This document shows, piece by piece, positions 1-7,691 of a DNA stretch of 64,000 nt. Under the pieces are notes generated by a model, which saw only the letters and a list, made by a program, of their open reading frames with translations, had not been told where the DNA came from and did not search any database. The stretch is taken from the NCBI GenBank assembly GCA_016929395.1, contig JAFGIX010000003.1, forward strand, positions 80,546 through 144,545, written 5' to 3'. This DNA is from Candidatus Zymogenus saltonus (GTDB lineage: Bacteria; Desulfobacterota; Zymogenia; Zymogenales; Zymogenaceae). A program made the position numbers and the translations under genes. The first letter of the stretch is position 1, and every line of letters begins with the position of its first letter.

Positions 1-2
1 AG

Positions 3-521
3 GGGATCGAGCTTGCCAACAACGGCAAACACAAAAAGGCCCTCGATCTGTATGACAGGGCGATCGTCCTCGATCCCGGCATTGCCCATGCCTACGCCTA
101 CCGCTCCCTTACTTTGATCCAGCTGGGAAGGCTCGACGGGGCCATAAATGATTCGAAGAAGGCGATGGAGTTGAGCCAGGACAGGGGTGTCAGGCTCCTC
201 TCCCTCTCGAATCTTGGAGCGGCCTATATTAAAAAAGGGGACTACAAACTTGCCGTTGAGCCCCTGAAGGAGCTTATCTCCATCGACCAAAACGACCCGA
301 TTCCTCATTTCCTCCTGGGGGAGGCCCTGAGGGGAATCGGCGGTGAAGACTCTCTCAAGAAGGCGGAGGAGTCCTACACGAAAGCGATCGAGCTCGATGA
401 GAATTACGCCCTCGCCTACTTCTTCAGGGCCGAGGTGAAACGGAGGCTCGGGGATGAAACGGGGGCCGATGAAGATCTGAAAACGGCGTGTGAGCGCGAC
501 GAGTCCTACTGTGGTAAATAG
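3..521 (+). CDS. TPR-repeat protein, 5' end outside window
   Basis: The open frame runs in from the window edge, so the true start is upstream; the first in-frame start-like codon (TTG at 114) lies inside a repeat and is not a credible start. The visible 172 residues are tandem tetratricopeptide repeats: segments such as KKALDLYDRAIVLDP, KLAVEPLKELISIDQ and SYTKAIELDENYALAYF show the W/L-G-Y-A-P spacing of TPR helix pairs. The tail ends shortly after the last repeat (CERDESYCGK). TPR arrays are protein-interaction scaffolds and no enzymatic domain is visible, so the partner and role cannot be given. It is followed by a G-rich stretch and a terminator, so it is probably the last gene of its unit. 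Confidence 0.85.
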   Translation, partial: GIELANNGKHKKALDLYDRAIVLDPGIAHAYAYRSLTLIQLGRLDGAINDSKKAMELSQDRGVRLLSLSNLGAAYIKKGDYKLAVEPLKELISIDQNDPIPHFLLGEALRGIGGEDSLKKAEESYTKAIELDENYALAYFFRAEVKRRLGDETGADEDLKTACERDESYCGK

Positions 522-1249
522 TCCGCTTGGAGCGTAACGGGCCGGGTGATCATGGCTTTATTACATGGGGGGCACGGGGGGGGGTGGGGGTTTGGGGAAA
601 AAGGGGCTGTGGAGAGGGGGGGCGGGGGGACAATTTTCAATTATTCTTAAATGCGATGGGCTGGAGAGGGACGAGGGGTTTTTACCTATTAAAATAGAAA
701 ATTTTTTTATGCCTCGCTCCAGTCAAGCGGGGCATTTTTTTAATATGCCATAAGGGAAAAGGATTTTCTTAAATGTTTTTTACTGGAAAAAAATCCACCC
801 TTCGACGAAACGATCTGTGGATATGACAAACCCCCTTAGATGAAGGGATATTCACCGAAGGATTGAAGGTTTTTTTCACTACAACCCCTTTTTTCGGCTT
901 TTTTCAACGGGCAATCTCCTCTTAAAAAAGAGAGTCGTCTTTTTTAGTCCGGCCTGCGGAAATCCACCGACCCTTGTGATAAGGTGACGGTCAAAAAATG
1001 TAATTGTATGGCTATGCAATGTCACGATAGCTTAATGGGACAATAGCTCAATAGCTCAGTGGGGCAATAATGAAACATGGCAGCATAAAAGCGGGGCGGC
1101 GGATCAACGGTGCAACGTAGCAATTTAGAGGCAGGGCGAACGGACGAAAAAACAGCAGATCAACTGTTTTGTCTAATAAACGGGATGACGGGGCAAACAG
1201 AACGATCGGCGGGGGGTTTTAAAATCGGGTGGATAGGGCCTTGGTCGCC
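522..1249. other. intergenic region, no gene seen
   Basis: A 728-base gap with no credible coding sequence. It begins with a G-rich tract (about 565-640), holds an intrinsic terminator (709-741), then A/T-rich DNA with many T runs, and around 1020-1065 has short repeated phrases (ATAGCTTAATGGGACA, ATAGCTCAATAGCTCAG, GTGGGGCAATA). The small open frames here have low-complexity translations and no ribosome site. Confidence 0.7.
709..741 (+). terminator. intrinsic terminator after TPR gene
   Basis: ATGCCTCGC (709-717) pairs with GCGGGGCAT (727-735) through nine pairs including one G-T wobble, with a nine-base loop, followed directly by a T7 run (735-741). It lies about 190 bases after the TPR stop codon. 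Confidence 0.8.
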
Positions 1250-1651
1250 TCACATCCTCCTGTCGAGCTCTATGTTTATTTCGTGAAACAGCTCGTTGAT
1301 ATCGAATTTGTACCTGTAGGTGGTACCGGGGGTAAACTGGGGAGGTATCTTCTCCTTTATCTCGAGCCATGTGCCGCTCCCCTCGGCCTTGAAAGTAAGC
1401 AGCAGCCGAACATTGACACCGGCAATCTTGGAGCTCATCTTGGCCTTAATGAGATTTTCCGGCCTGTTCATCTCGGTTATCTTCCACTTTCGCTCCTTTA
1501 AAACCACAACAGAGGCATCCCAAACGCTATCCTTCGGGTACTCGTAGTACATCCTTCGCCCTTCCTTCCTGTCGATACTCAAAGAAGAGGAGTGGGCGCA
1601 GGAGAACAAAAAAAAGGCTAAAAAAAGAAATCCCCAAAAAGGTCTTTTCAT
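1250..1651 (-). CDS. small hypothetical lipoprotein
   Basis: A 133-residue protein starting MKRPFWGFLFLAFF with a lipobox LFSC (cysteine near residue 18), so it should be exported and lipid-anchored, probably at the outer membrane. The mature part is about 115 residues of mixed strand/helix without cysteines or recognisable catalytic motifs; alternating patterns such as VVVLKERKWKITEMN and VNVRLLLTFKAEGSGTWLEIKEK suggest a small beta-rich fold. I do not recognise the family. The GGGGGGAT-like stretch just upstream on the minus strand can serve as ribosome site. It lies 84 bases downstream of the PpiC gene, with which it may be co-transcribed. No function is proposed. Confidence 0.7.
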   Translation of the reverse strand: MKRPFWGFLFLAFFLFSCAHSSSLSIDRKEGRRMYYEYPKDSVWDASVVVLKERKWKITEMNRPENLIKAKMSSKIAGVNVRLLLTFKAEGSGTWLEIKEKIPPQFTPGTTYRYKFDINELFHEINIELDRRM

Positions 1652-1735
1652 TGTTTATCCCCCCCTCGTTCGGGCGAAAAGAACACTACTTTTAGAAATA
1701 ATCGGACGTGCCTGTCTGGAATGGAAATGGGTAAA

Positions 1736-2572
1736 TCACTCCTCTGTATCCTCCTCCTCTTCTACCTTTTCCTTTTTAATGTCCTTTTTTAGTGTGAGGT
1801 TTTCGTAATATATCTTGTACTCTGCGGTTTCCTTTAGATCTTTGATATAATTGTCCAGTATTTTTTTCTTCTTGTTTGCCTGTAAATTTTCTATCAAGTG
1901 GTCTTTGTCGACGAGCTGAATAATATGGTAGCCGTATCTGGTTTGCACGATGTCGCTGATATCCCCCGGCTTTTTGAGTGCGAAGGCGGCGGCGTCAAAC
2001 TCCGGAACCATTCGCCCCCTTTTATAGAAGCCCAAGTCGCCCCCCCTGGAGGCGGAGGGACCGACGGAATATTCGTTGGCCATCGTCTCGAAGCTTTCCC
2101 CCTTTTTGAGCATCTTCAGGATGTTTTCCGCTTCATCCCTCGTCTTTAAAAGGATATGTCTCGCCCTGATCGTCTCGGCGTTGTCAAAAGAATCCTTGTT
2201 TGTCTCGTAAAACTCGTCGATATCCGCCTGGGTGACCGGTATCTCATCTTTAAATTTCCTGTCAAGGTATTCTTCGATAATGACTTTTCTCTCGGCGCTT
2301 TCGATTTTATTGAGCACCTCTTTATCTTTGGTGATGCCCTCTTTCTCCGCCTCTCTGCAGAGTATCTCTCTTAGAACGAGGGTTTCGATAAATCTTTTCT
2401 GGCCCTCATCGGTAGTCATATAGGCCGCTATGTCCGGAGGCAATGAGCTGAGCTTCTCCTTGAATTCCTTATCTCTAATTACCCACCCCTCGCCCTCCGC
2501 GACCTTCTTACCGCATCCGAAGATCGATATGGAAAGGGCGACAATAAGCAAAACGGTTATTTTTTTTGACAT
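1736..2572 (-). CDS. PpiC-type (parvulin) peptidyl-prolyl isomerase lipoprotein
   Basis: A 278-residue exported folding factor. It starts MSKKITVLLIVALSISIFGC with a lipobox (IFGC), then a helical SurA/PrsA-like chaperone arm (about 25-130), a parvulin domain (about 135-225, with RARHILLKT, SVGPSASRGGDLGFYKRGRM, VPEFDAAAFAL and YGYHIIQL), and a charged tail ending EEEEDTEE. Parvulins isomerise X-Pro bonds and help outer-membrane or secreted proteins fold. The start is placed at 2572 rather than the upstream ATG at 2587 because GGAG sits nine bases before it, while the upstream ATG has no ribosome site. The long acidic/basic tail after the parvulin domain is unusual but not diagnostic. Confidence 0.9.
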   Translation of the reverse strand: MSKKITVLLIVALSISIFGCGKKVAEGEGWVIRDKEFKEKLSSLPPDIAAYMTTDEGQKRFIETLVLREILCREAEKEGITKDKEVLNKIESAERKVIIEEYLDRKFKDEIPVTQADIDEFYETNKDSFDNAETIRARHILLKTRDEAENILKMLKKGESFETMANEYSVGPSASRGGDLGFYKRGRMVPEFDAAAFALKKPGDISDIVQTRYGYHIIQLVDKDHLIENLQANKKKKILDNYIKDLKETAEYKIYYENLTLKKDIKKEKVEEEEDTEE

Positions 2573-2598
2573 AATGAATAGCTCCATTTTTTTAAGTG

Positions 2599-2627
2599 AG
2601 TTTATCCGGCACGGGCCGATATGTCAA
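2599..2627 (-). promoter_or_regulatory. sigma-70 type promoter for the ppiC lipoprotein gene
   Basis: Read on the minus strand: TTGACA (2627-2622), 17-base spacer, TAAACT (2604-2599). The -35 is perfect and the -10 matches 4 of 6. Transcription would begin near 2592, about 20 bases before the chosen start, which argues for the 2572 start. Confidence 0.65.
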
Positions 2628-2681
2628 GGGGATAATTTTGTCTTTCTTTGACGGTATATTTTTTTAACGGCAGCGCCGCGA

Positions 2682-2719
2682 AGAAAAAAAACCCCGAGCT
2701 CAATGCCCGGGGATTTTTT
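2682..2719 (-). terminator. terminator after aldehyde dehydrogenase gene
   Basis: CCCCG (2692-2696) pairs with CGGGG (2708-2712). An A8 run lies to the left and a T6 run to the right, so it can work in both directions. The minus-strand gene ending at 2924 is the natural client. Confidence 0.65.
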
Positions 2720-2923
2720 ATATTTTAGTAGATCTAAGGCGATAAATTCGCTTCGGGTCGTCTTGAAACTTAAAGTAAATCGGATTTGATAAAACAACCT
2801 GCACGGTACCGCCTCATTTCACATCCCGTGTCGCATCGGGAGAAGGCGACCGATTTACGCCCGATTCTTCGACTGCTCACTGATCCTTTGCGCCCGATTT
2901 ACGCCCGAACCTGCTACGATAAA

Positions 2924-4531
2924 TCAATCCTTTTTCGTGAAGGTCCTCATGAAGGTCTTCATCAGCTTGAGTCCGCCGCCCAATCTCTTTATCGGATTCT
3001 TTGCATAGGTGAAATTGATCATTCCCTGTATTCCGTCGTAGATCGATTTTTCGTGGGGGAACCACCACATGTTACGCTTTGCCCCTATGAGGTAGTCCTG
3101 TACGACACATATGGGCTGTGTCATCTCCTGCAATCCGAATTCCCCGTGGGTTCGCCCGATGCCCGATTCCTTGAATCCTCCCCAGGGTGTTTCCGGCAGG
3201 CCGTTGCACATCAAATGATCGTTGATCATAACGGCCCCGGCCTTGATCCTGCGGCCGTATTTTTCCGCCAGCTTCCTGTTCTTCGACCAGACCGATGCTG
3301 TGAGGCCGAGCTTGGAATCGTTGGCCAGCCTTAAGCCTTCGTCCATATCATCGACCTTCATAACCGCGATGACCGGCCCGAAGGTCTCCTCGAGCATCAC
3401 CCGCATGGTGTGGTTCACATCGGTCAGGAGAATGGCTGGCATAAAATTGCCCTTGCTGGCTCTCGGATAATCCGATTGGGCGTAGATCTTTGCGCCCTTG
3501 GCTACGGCATCGTCTATGTGATCTTGAATCGTGTTCATCTGGCTTGGGATGGTGATGGCGCAGATATCGACGCAATAATCCACGTCCTGCCCGACCCTCA
3601 GGTTCCTGATCATTTCGCCGAGCGTGTCCACAAACTTTTGATGCACATCCTTGTGGACGTAGATCCTCTCGATGCTGGCACAGGTCTGCCCGCAGTTCGT
3701 CATGCCGGCCCAGAGGGCGCCCGATGCCGCCCGGAAGACGTCGGCGTCGGGGAAGACCAGCATCGGGTCGTTACCCCCAAGTTCGAGGGATAAGGGTGTA
3801 AGGGTTTCGGAAGCATTTCTCATAAGCTCCTTTCCCACCTCGACGCTTCCGGTGAAGAAGAGCTTATCGATCCCCGCCGATAACATTGCGTCACCGGCAA
3901 TGCGGCCCGGGAGGTTGAAATGGTAGAAGATCCCCTCGGGAAGCTCCGCCGCCTGAATGCACCGCTCTATGGCGCGTCCGATCATCTGGGTCTCCGTGGC
4001 CACCTTTAAGATTACGGCGTTTCCGGCCATCAAGGCCATGATGATTTCCACGAAGGGAATGGTGAAAGGGTAGTTCCATGGCGATATAATTCCAATTACC
4101 CCGAACGGGACCCTTACGATCTTGCTTACCTTGTAGGCGAGCATCGGATTGGACGGCCTGAGCCTCTTGTCTTTCAAAAAACGTTCCGCGTTCTTGGCCA
4201 GATAGTCGATGTGCATCACCGTTCCGAAGACCTCGGCCGTCATCGCCTCGGTCCTGGTCTTTCCGTTGTCCTTGTTGATTATCTCGGAAAGCTCATCCGC
4301 ATGTTCGATGACGTAGTCGCGGATCTTAAACATTGCCTTTTTCCGCTCCTTGAACGACTTTTCGGCCCACAGCGGCTGGGCCTCCCTGGCCTTTGCCACG
4401 GCAAGTTTCACGTCTTCCGGCGTGTTAAGCTCAGATCTCCCTATCTCCTCTCCCGTTGAGGGATCTTTGCAGATGGTAAAGCCTATATCCCTCTTTACCT
4501 CCCTTTCTGCGGTAGAAGCATCTCTGCTCAT
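2924..4531 (-). CDS. NAD(P)+-dependent aldehyde dehydrogenase
   Basis: A 535-residue aldehyde dehydrogenase that oxidises an aldehyde to the acid in the cytosol. The family core is intact: PWNYPF (Asn153), FFTGSVEVGKELM cofactor loop, SLELGGNDP with the general base Glu250, and NCGQTCAS with the nucleophile Cys284, then EETFGPV and PWGGFKESGIGR. A carboxy extension of about 50 residues (RNMWWFPHEKSIYDGIQG and a basic end) resembles the hydrophobic tails of class 3-like fatty aldehyde dehydrogenases, suggesting lipid aldehyde substrates; that is inference. The start is backed by AAGGAGGTAAC just before the ATG. It is monocistronic, with a terminator on its 3' side. Confidence 0.9.
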   Translation of the reverse strand: MSRDASTAEREVKRDIGFTICKDPSTGEEIGRSELNTPEDVKLAVAKAREAQPLWAEKSFKERKKAMFKIRDYVIEHADELSEIINKDNGKTRTEAMTAEVFGTVMHIDYLAKNAERFLKDKRLRPSNPMLAYKVSKIVRVPFGVIGIISPWNYPFTIPFVEIIMALMAGNAVILKVATETQMIGRAIERCIQAAELPEGIFYHFNLPGRIAGDAMLSAGIDKLFFTGSVEVGKELMRNASETLTPLSLELGGNDPMLVFPDADVFRAASGALWAGMTNCGQTCASIERIYVHKDVHQKFVDTLGEMIRNLRVGQDVDYCVDICAITIPSQMNTIQDHIDDAVAKGAKIYAQSDYPRASKGNFMPAILLTDVNHTMRVMLEETFGPVIAVMKVDDMDEGLRLANDSKLGLTASVWSKNRKLAEKYGRRIKAGAVMINDHLMCNGLPETPWGGFKESGIGRTHGEFGLQEMTQPICVVQDYLIGAKRNMWWFPHEKSIYDGIQGMINFTYAKNPIKRLGGGLKLMKTFMRTFTKKD

Positions 4532-4805
4532 GTTACCTCCTTGTTTTTTTAAAAAAGTTATTCAAAACAGGGCCATAAAATTGAATTTTGATTGCATTTT
4601 TACAATTACGCCGATTTATCAACATGAGGTGAGCTCCGAGACTCTCCTTCCGATCGCTTCCTCCATGCACATGCGATTCAAGCATTATTAGGGCAGGAAG
4701 CCTTTACGGGGGCGTTTTTTGCCTCGGTACTTAGGATACGAGAAAACAGACACAAAGACACGGCGCAACAAAGAGACCGTTCGCCTCTCTTTCTGATTTG
4801 ATTTT

Positions 4806-4896
4806 GTTTGGAAAGGAAAATAGGGATAGGATGACACAAAAATATAGTGTCATCAATGAAGTGTCATTGACCCTTAAAAAATTCTCCTTTCCAAAC
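4806..4896. repeat. inverted repeat with nested palindrome
   Basis: GTTTGGAAAGGAAAAT (4806-4821) and ATTCTCCTTTCCAAAC (4881-4896) are inverted copies matching at 15 of 16 positions. Between them lies a perfect ATGACAC/GTGTCAT palindrome (4831-4837 and 4847-4853), with another GTGTCAT at 4861-4867. The layout could be a small palindromic repeat element or the end of a decayed mobile element; no transposase is present. Confidence 0.65.
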
Positions 4897-4995
4897 ACGG
4901 GAGGCACAGCCGTTTCCAGCTGAACCCTATCGGCCAGCCGCCATAGATGTGGACCACTCTGTGTTAAATGGCCCCACCCATAGGCGGGTAGGCTC
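4893..4995 (-). ncRNA. possible structured RNA segment
   Basis: On the minus strand three compact hairpins follow each other: CCCGCC-TATG-GGTGGG (about 4988-4973), GGGCCA with TGGTCC across a 12-base loop (4974-4951), and CAGCTG-GAAA-CGGCTG (4922-4907), the last closed by a GNRA tetraloop. The first two share two bases at their junction. It lies about 360 bases upstream of the aldehyde dehydrogenase start on the same strand. I do not recognise a known riboswitch class. It may equally be a fragment of a dispersed repeat, so confidence is low. Confidence 0.25.
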
Positions 4996-5260
4996 GAAGA
5001 ATTTTCCAATATGATACCAGCGGAGGGCTTTTTGTCAATAAAAATCTTCTTGGATTGACCTTTTGACAAAAAACGAGCGGTCCGTTCCTTTTGCGCCTCC
5101 CCTTTTCGACTCACATTGTCGGATACCCGTCAAGACGGGGAGAAGAAAAACGGTTGGATTATCGTGGGGGGTAGAGTGGGAAAAAGGCCTTTCCCGCCTC
5201 TTTAGTCGGCAATGCCCGCATGATCGCCGTCACGGCGGAGATTAATTTAACTTTCGATTC

Positions 5261-6226
5261 TCACTCCTTTATCTTGATCTTGCCGTCGGACACCAGCCTG
5301 TTGAAGAGCTTCAGCTCCTCGATAAGCGCCCTATCCCTCTTGGTGATATGTTCTTCCTTGGTTTCCTTGGGGTAATCGTAAAAGCCCCCTTCTCCCTTGT
5401 AACCGAGCCTCCCCTCCTTGAAGAGATCGGAGATGGTCTTGGGGACTTCCGTGGTGTTTGCCAGAAGGGGAAAGACGAAGCCGGCGGCCGAGTTCAGGAT
5501 GTCGATCCCGACCATGTCCATGTGCTCGAAGGGGCCATGGACCACGCCTCTCAACGCGCTGCAGCACTTGAAGGCGGTGTCTATCTCGTCCGGCCCCGCA
5601 AGGCCCTCCTCCAGGAGAAACAGTGTCTCCCTGATGACGGCGATCTGCACCCTGTTTACCAGAAAGCCGGGGAGAAACTTGTTCAGCACCACGACGTATT
5701 TGCCGATCTTCCTGTAGAACGCCCTCAGAGACTTGATAGCGTCCTCTGGCGTTCCCTTTGCCCTCACGATCTCGACAAGGGGCATGATGTGGGGCGGATT
5801 GAAGTAGTGGGTGATGATTAGCCTTCCCGGCCTTATGTCCGGATACATCTCCGGCACGGGAAGCGTCGACGTGTTGCTCCCTATTATCGCGGCCGGCTTC
5901 AAAAGGCGGTCGAGCTCCCTCAATACGGTCTCCTTCGTCTCGGGGACTTCCGAGACCGCCTCGATCGCCAGGTCGGCGTCTTTGGCCGCGGCCTCGAGAT
6001 CCGCCGTGAATTCGATCCTCCCCATTATCTCGGCGTCTTTGCCCTTCGGTATCATCCCCTGGGATATGAATAGATCGACCCCCCTTTTGACAATCTCCCG
6101 GCCGGAGTTAAGGGCGCCGTCGTCTATGTCCGTGATGGAGACGGGTGTATCCCCCATCGCAAAGCTCAGGGCGATCCCGGGTCCCATCGTCCCGGAGCCG
6201 CACACCAACGCCTTTTTAAAGTTCAT
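5261..6226 (-). CDS. 3-hydroxyacyl-CoA dehydrogenase
   Basis: A 321-residue NAD-dependent dehydrogenase of the HBDH/FadB type that interconverts 3-hydroxyacyl-CoA and 3-oxoacyl-CoA. The amino-terminal Rossmann domain has CGSGTMGPGIA (glycines 10-15), Asp near the end of strand 2 (TDIDD), and SNTST; the catalytic His140 sits in THYFNPPHIMPLVE. The carboxy-terminal helical dimer domain is complete (PGFLVNRVQ, GLAGPDEIDTAF, GEGGFYDYP). The length is normal for a single-domain enzyme. On the minus strand AGGAG precedes the ATG, and TATAAT lies about 25 bases upstream without a clear -35. It could serve fatty acid or aromatic degradation, or butyrate-type metabolism. Confidence 0.9.
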   Translation of the reverse strand: MNFKKALVCGSGTMGPGIALSFAMGDTPVSITDIDDGALNSGREIVKRGVDLFISQGMIPKGKDAEIMGRIEFTADLEAAAKDADLAIEAVSEVPETKETVLRELDRLLKPAAIIGSNTSTLPVPEMYPDIRPGRLIITHYFNPPHIMPLVEIVRAKGTPEDAIKSLRAFYRKIGKYVVVLNKFLPGFLVNRVQIAVIRETLFLLEEGLAGPDEIDTAFKCCSALRGVVHGPFEHMDMVGIDILNSAAGFVFPLLANTTEVPKTISDLFKEGRLGYKGEGGFYDYPKETKEEHITKRDRALIEELKLFNRLVSDGKIKIKE

Positions 6227-6382
6227 TACGGTTACTCCTTAATAGGGTATTATAGAGAGGACTAACAAGAAGCTAGGATTTTACATATTAGTTTCGTCAG
6301 GTTATTGAGTACCTTCTTAAAAGATTAATAGTTACATCTATAGATTTTTCTGTTTTTTAAGGTATGTATAGTAAATTTAAGG

Positions 6383-6484
6383 GTAGCAGAATCTCGAATT
6401 TTGTCAAGGGCGGCCCAAAGGGCCGTCGCTTTTGGCGATTATAACCCTTGATAAAATTCAATTAATCTATCGGGATTCTGCTAC
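6383..6484. repeat. large imperfect inverted repeat
   Basis: GTAGCAGAATCTCG (6383-6396) plus AATTTTGTCAAGGG (6397-6410) form the left arm. CCCTTGATAAAATT (6445-6458) and CGGGATTCTGCTAC (6471-6484) form the right arm, with a 12-base insertion between the two right-arm blocks. A perfect CGGCCC-AAA-GGGCCG hairpin (6411-6425) crowns the left arm. Only two mismatches interrupt 28 pairs. Confidence 0.8.
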
Positions 6485-6495
6485 AATAGAAATAA

Positions 6496-6597
6496 AGCGG
6501 GGGGAAAATGGTTTCAATTAAAACTCGAAGGACGCTAAACATTTTTGGTTATAAAATGTTACTATATTTAGAAACCGAAATACCATTTTCCCCCGCT
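6496..6597. repeat. large inverted repeat, G-rich arm
   Basis: AGCGGGGGGAAAATGGT (6496-6512) and ACCATTTTCCCCCGCT (6582-6597) are inverted copies with one extra G; GTTTC/GAAAC can extend the stem. The core resembles the palindrome at 30687-30734. Confidence 0.75.
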
Positions 6598-6602
6598 AAA
6601 AA

Positions 6603-6621
6603 ACTCAAATATCCTTTGAGT
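6603..6621. repeat. short palindrome
   Basis: ACTCAAA (6603-6609) and TTTGAGT (6615-6621) form a perfect seven-base inverted repeat around TATCC. It is the third palindrome in a row in this gap; there is no long T run, so it is not called a terminator. Confidence 0.5.
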
Positions 6622-6736
6622 TCTCAAAATTCGGAAGAAACACATATCAGAAGCGTCTATTCTAAAACCTAACAATATCTTAAAATGCGGTATCTGTCTA
6701 TTTCTTAGGCCAATTTGACAGATTCCCCCCACCGGC

Positions 6737-7489
6737 CTAAAAGCCGAAGATCAGCCCCGCCCCCGCCATCGTCAATATCCCCGCCGCTATGATGTCGAAG
6801 GTCCGCTGGCTCGCCTTGATGTTGGAGCGGGAGCCAAGAAAAAGCCCCACCGCCATCGCTGGAAGGAGTATCAGGGCGAACATGAGGTTGAACGGATTAA
6901 AAAGTCCCCCGAAGGTGTAGAGGGAAATCCTGAAGACGTTCTCGAAGATGATGAGAAGGACGATCTGGGCGCGAAACATATCCTTTTGGGGAATCCGGTA
7001 CTTCAGATAGATCACTATAGGGGGGCCGCTGACGCCGAAGATCCCCCCCAGGACGCCGGAGACGGAGCCGGCGATGAAGCCCAAGAAGCCCCGCCGGTCT
7101 TTTATCTCCGGGGTCTGTTTCACGAAAAATATGTAGAGCGAGAATATCAGTATTAAAACGCCGAGGATGATCTTTAAGATCGGGATGTCGTAGGAGGAGA
7201 GAATATATGTGCCGATCACGTTTCCGGGGATCATCCCCAGAACGACCGGGAGGGCTATCCTCCAACTGAAGTATTTTTTCGTCTCGATCGTCAGGATGCC
7301 GGTGGCGGCCGCGTCCAAAATCAGATATGCGGGGACGACGAACCCTATCCCCGCCATCAAAAGTATCAGGGGGACGCCGAAGACCGCCGAACCGAAGCCG
7401 GTAAACCCCCTCAAAAAGAATGCGGTGAACACGACGACTATCGAAAGGGCGATGGAAATCTCCACCGGAAATCTGAAAAAGGCCTCCAT
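6737..7489 (-). CDS. TauE/SafE family permease (DUF81)
   Basis: A 250-residue inner-membrane protein with about eight hydrophobic segments and the two half-repeats of the sulfite-exporter TauE/SafE family, marked by GFTGFGSAVFGVP near the amino end and GGIFGVSGPPIV in the middle. Members export sulfite, sulfoacetate or other small organosulfur or carboxylate anions; the substrate here cannot be told. An in-frame ATG at 7543 would add 18 residues, but GAGGTGA sits properly spaced before the ATG at 7489 and the added residues are not membrane-like, so 7489 is preferred. It is divergent from asnS and not part of an obvious operon. Confidence 0.85.
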   Translation of the reverse strand: MEAFFRFPVEISIALSIVVVFTAFFLRGFTGFGSAVFGVPLILLMAGIGFVVPAYLILDAAATGILTIETKKYFSWRIALPVVLGMIPGNVIGTYILSSYDIPILKIILGVLILIFSLYIFFVKQTPEIKDRRGFLGFIAGSVSGVLGGIFGVSGPPIVIYLKYRIPQKDMFRAQIVLLIIFENVFRISLYTFGGLFNPFNLMFALILLPAMAVGLFLGSRSNIKASQRTFDIIAAGILTMAGAGLIFGF

Positions 7490-7643
7490 TTTCACCTCAA
7501 AAAGAGAGTAAGTGACTATACTACGACATAGACCTTTTGACAATCCCTTATGTAGGGGTGTTCAATTTTTTATCCGGTCACAACAAGATAATCTTATTTC
7601 AGTAATCTCCCTTTGAATCTGCCGGACGGGGTTCTTTTGTGCC

Positions 7644-7673
7644 TTGACTTTTAACCGGTTCGTAAAATATAAT
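7644..7673 (+). promoter_or_regulatory. sigma-70 promoter of asnS
   Basis: TTGACT (7644-7649), 18-base spacer, TATAAT (7668-7673). Transcription would start near 7680, immediately before AAGGAG (7681-7686). This makes the leader about a dozen bases long and rules out an asnS start upstream of 7692, since the upstream in-frame TTG is the -35 box itself. Confidence 0.8.
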
Positions 7674-7691
7674 TTGGCAAAAGGAGTTTCT

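Larger units (their letters stand above)
4532..5260. other. intergenic region with inverted repeat and folded segment
   Basis: A 729-base gap between two minus-strand genes. One 127-codon minus-strand frame exists (4731-5114) but has no ribosome site and an uneven composition, so it is not called. The notable content is an inverted repeat at 4806-4896 and a hairpin-rich segment at 4893-4995, listed separately. Confidence 0.6.
6227..6736. other. intergenic region packed with palindromes
   Basis: A 510-base gap between two minus-strand genes with no coding sequence. It carries three successive inverted repeats (6383-6484, 6496-6597, 6603-6621), listed separately. The remainder is A/T-rich. Confidence 0.75.

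Noticed and set aside
565..753. 62-codon plus-strand frame beginning MGGTGGGGGLG
   Set aside because: Translation of the G-rich tract running through a terminator; no ribosome site.
1022..1062. tRNA-like phrase AGCTCAGTGGGGCAATA
   Set aside because: It resembles a D arm, but there is no acceptor stem, anticodon arm or T arm around it.
4731..5114. 127-codon minus-strand open frame between the aldehyde dehydrogenase and hydroxyacyl-CoA dehydrogenase genes
   Set aside because: No ribosome site, odd residue mix and overlap with the inverted repeat and hairpin segment; more likely non-coding.
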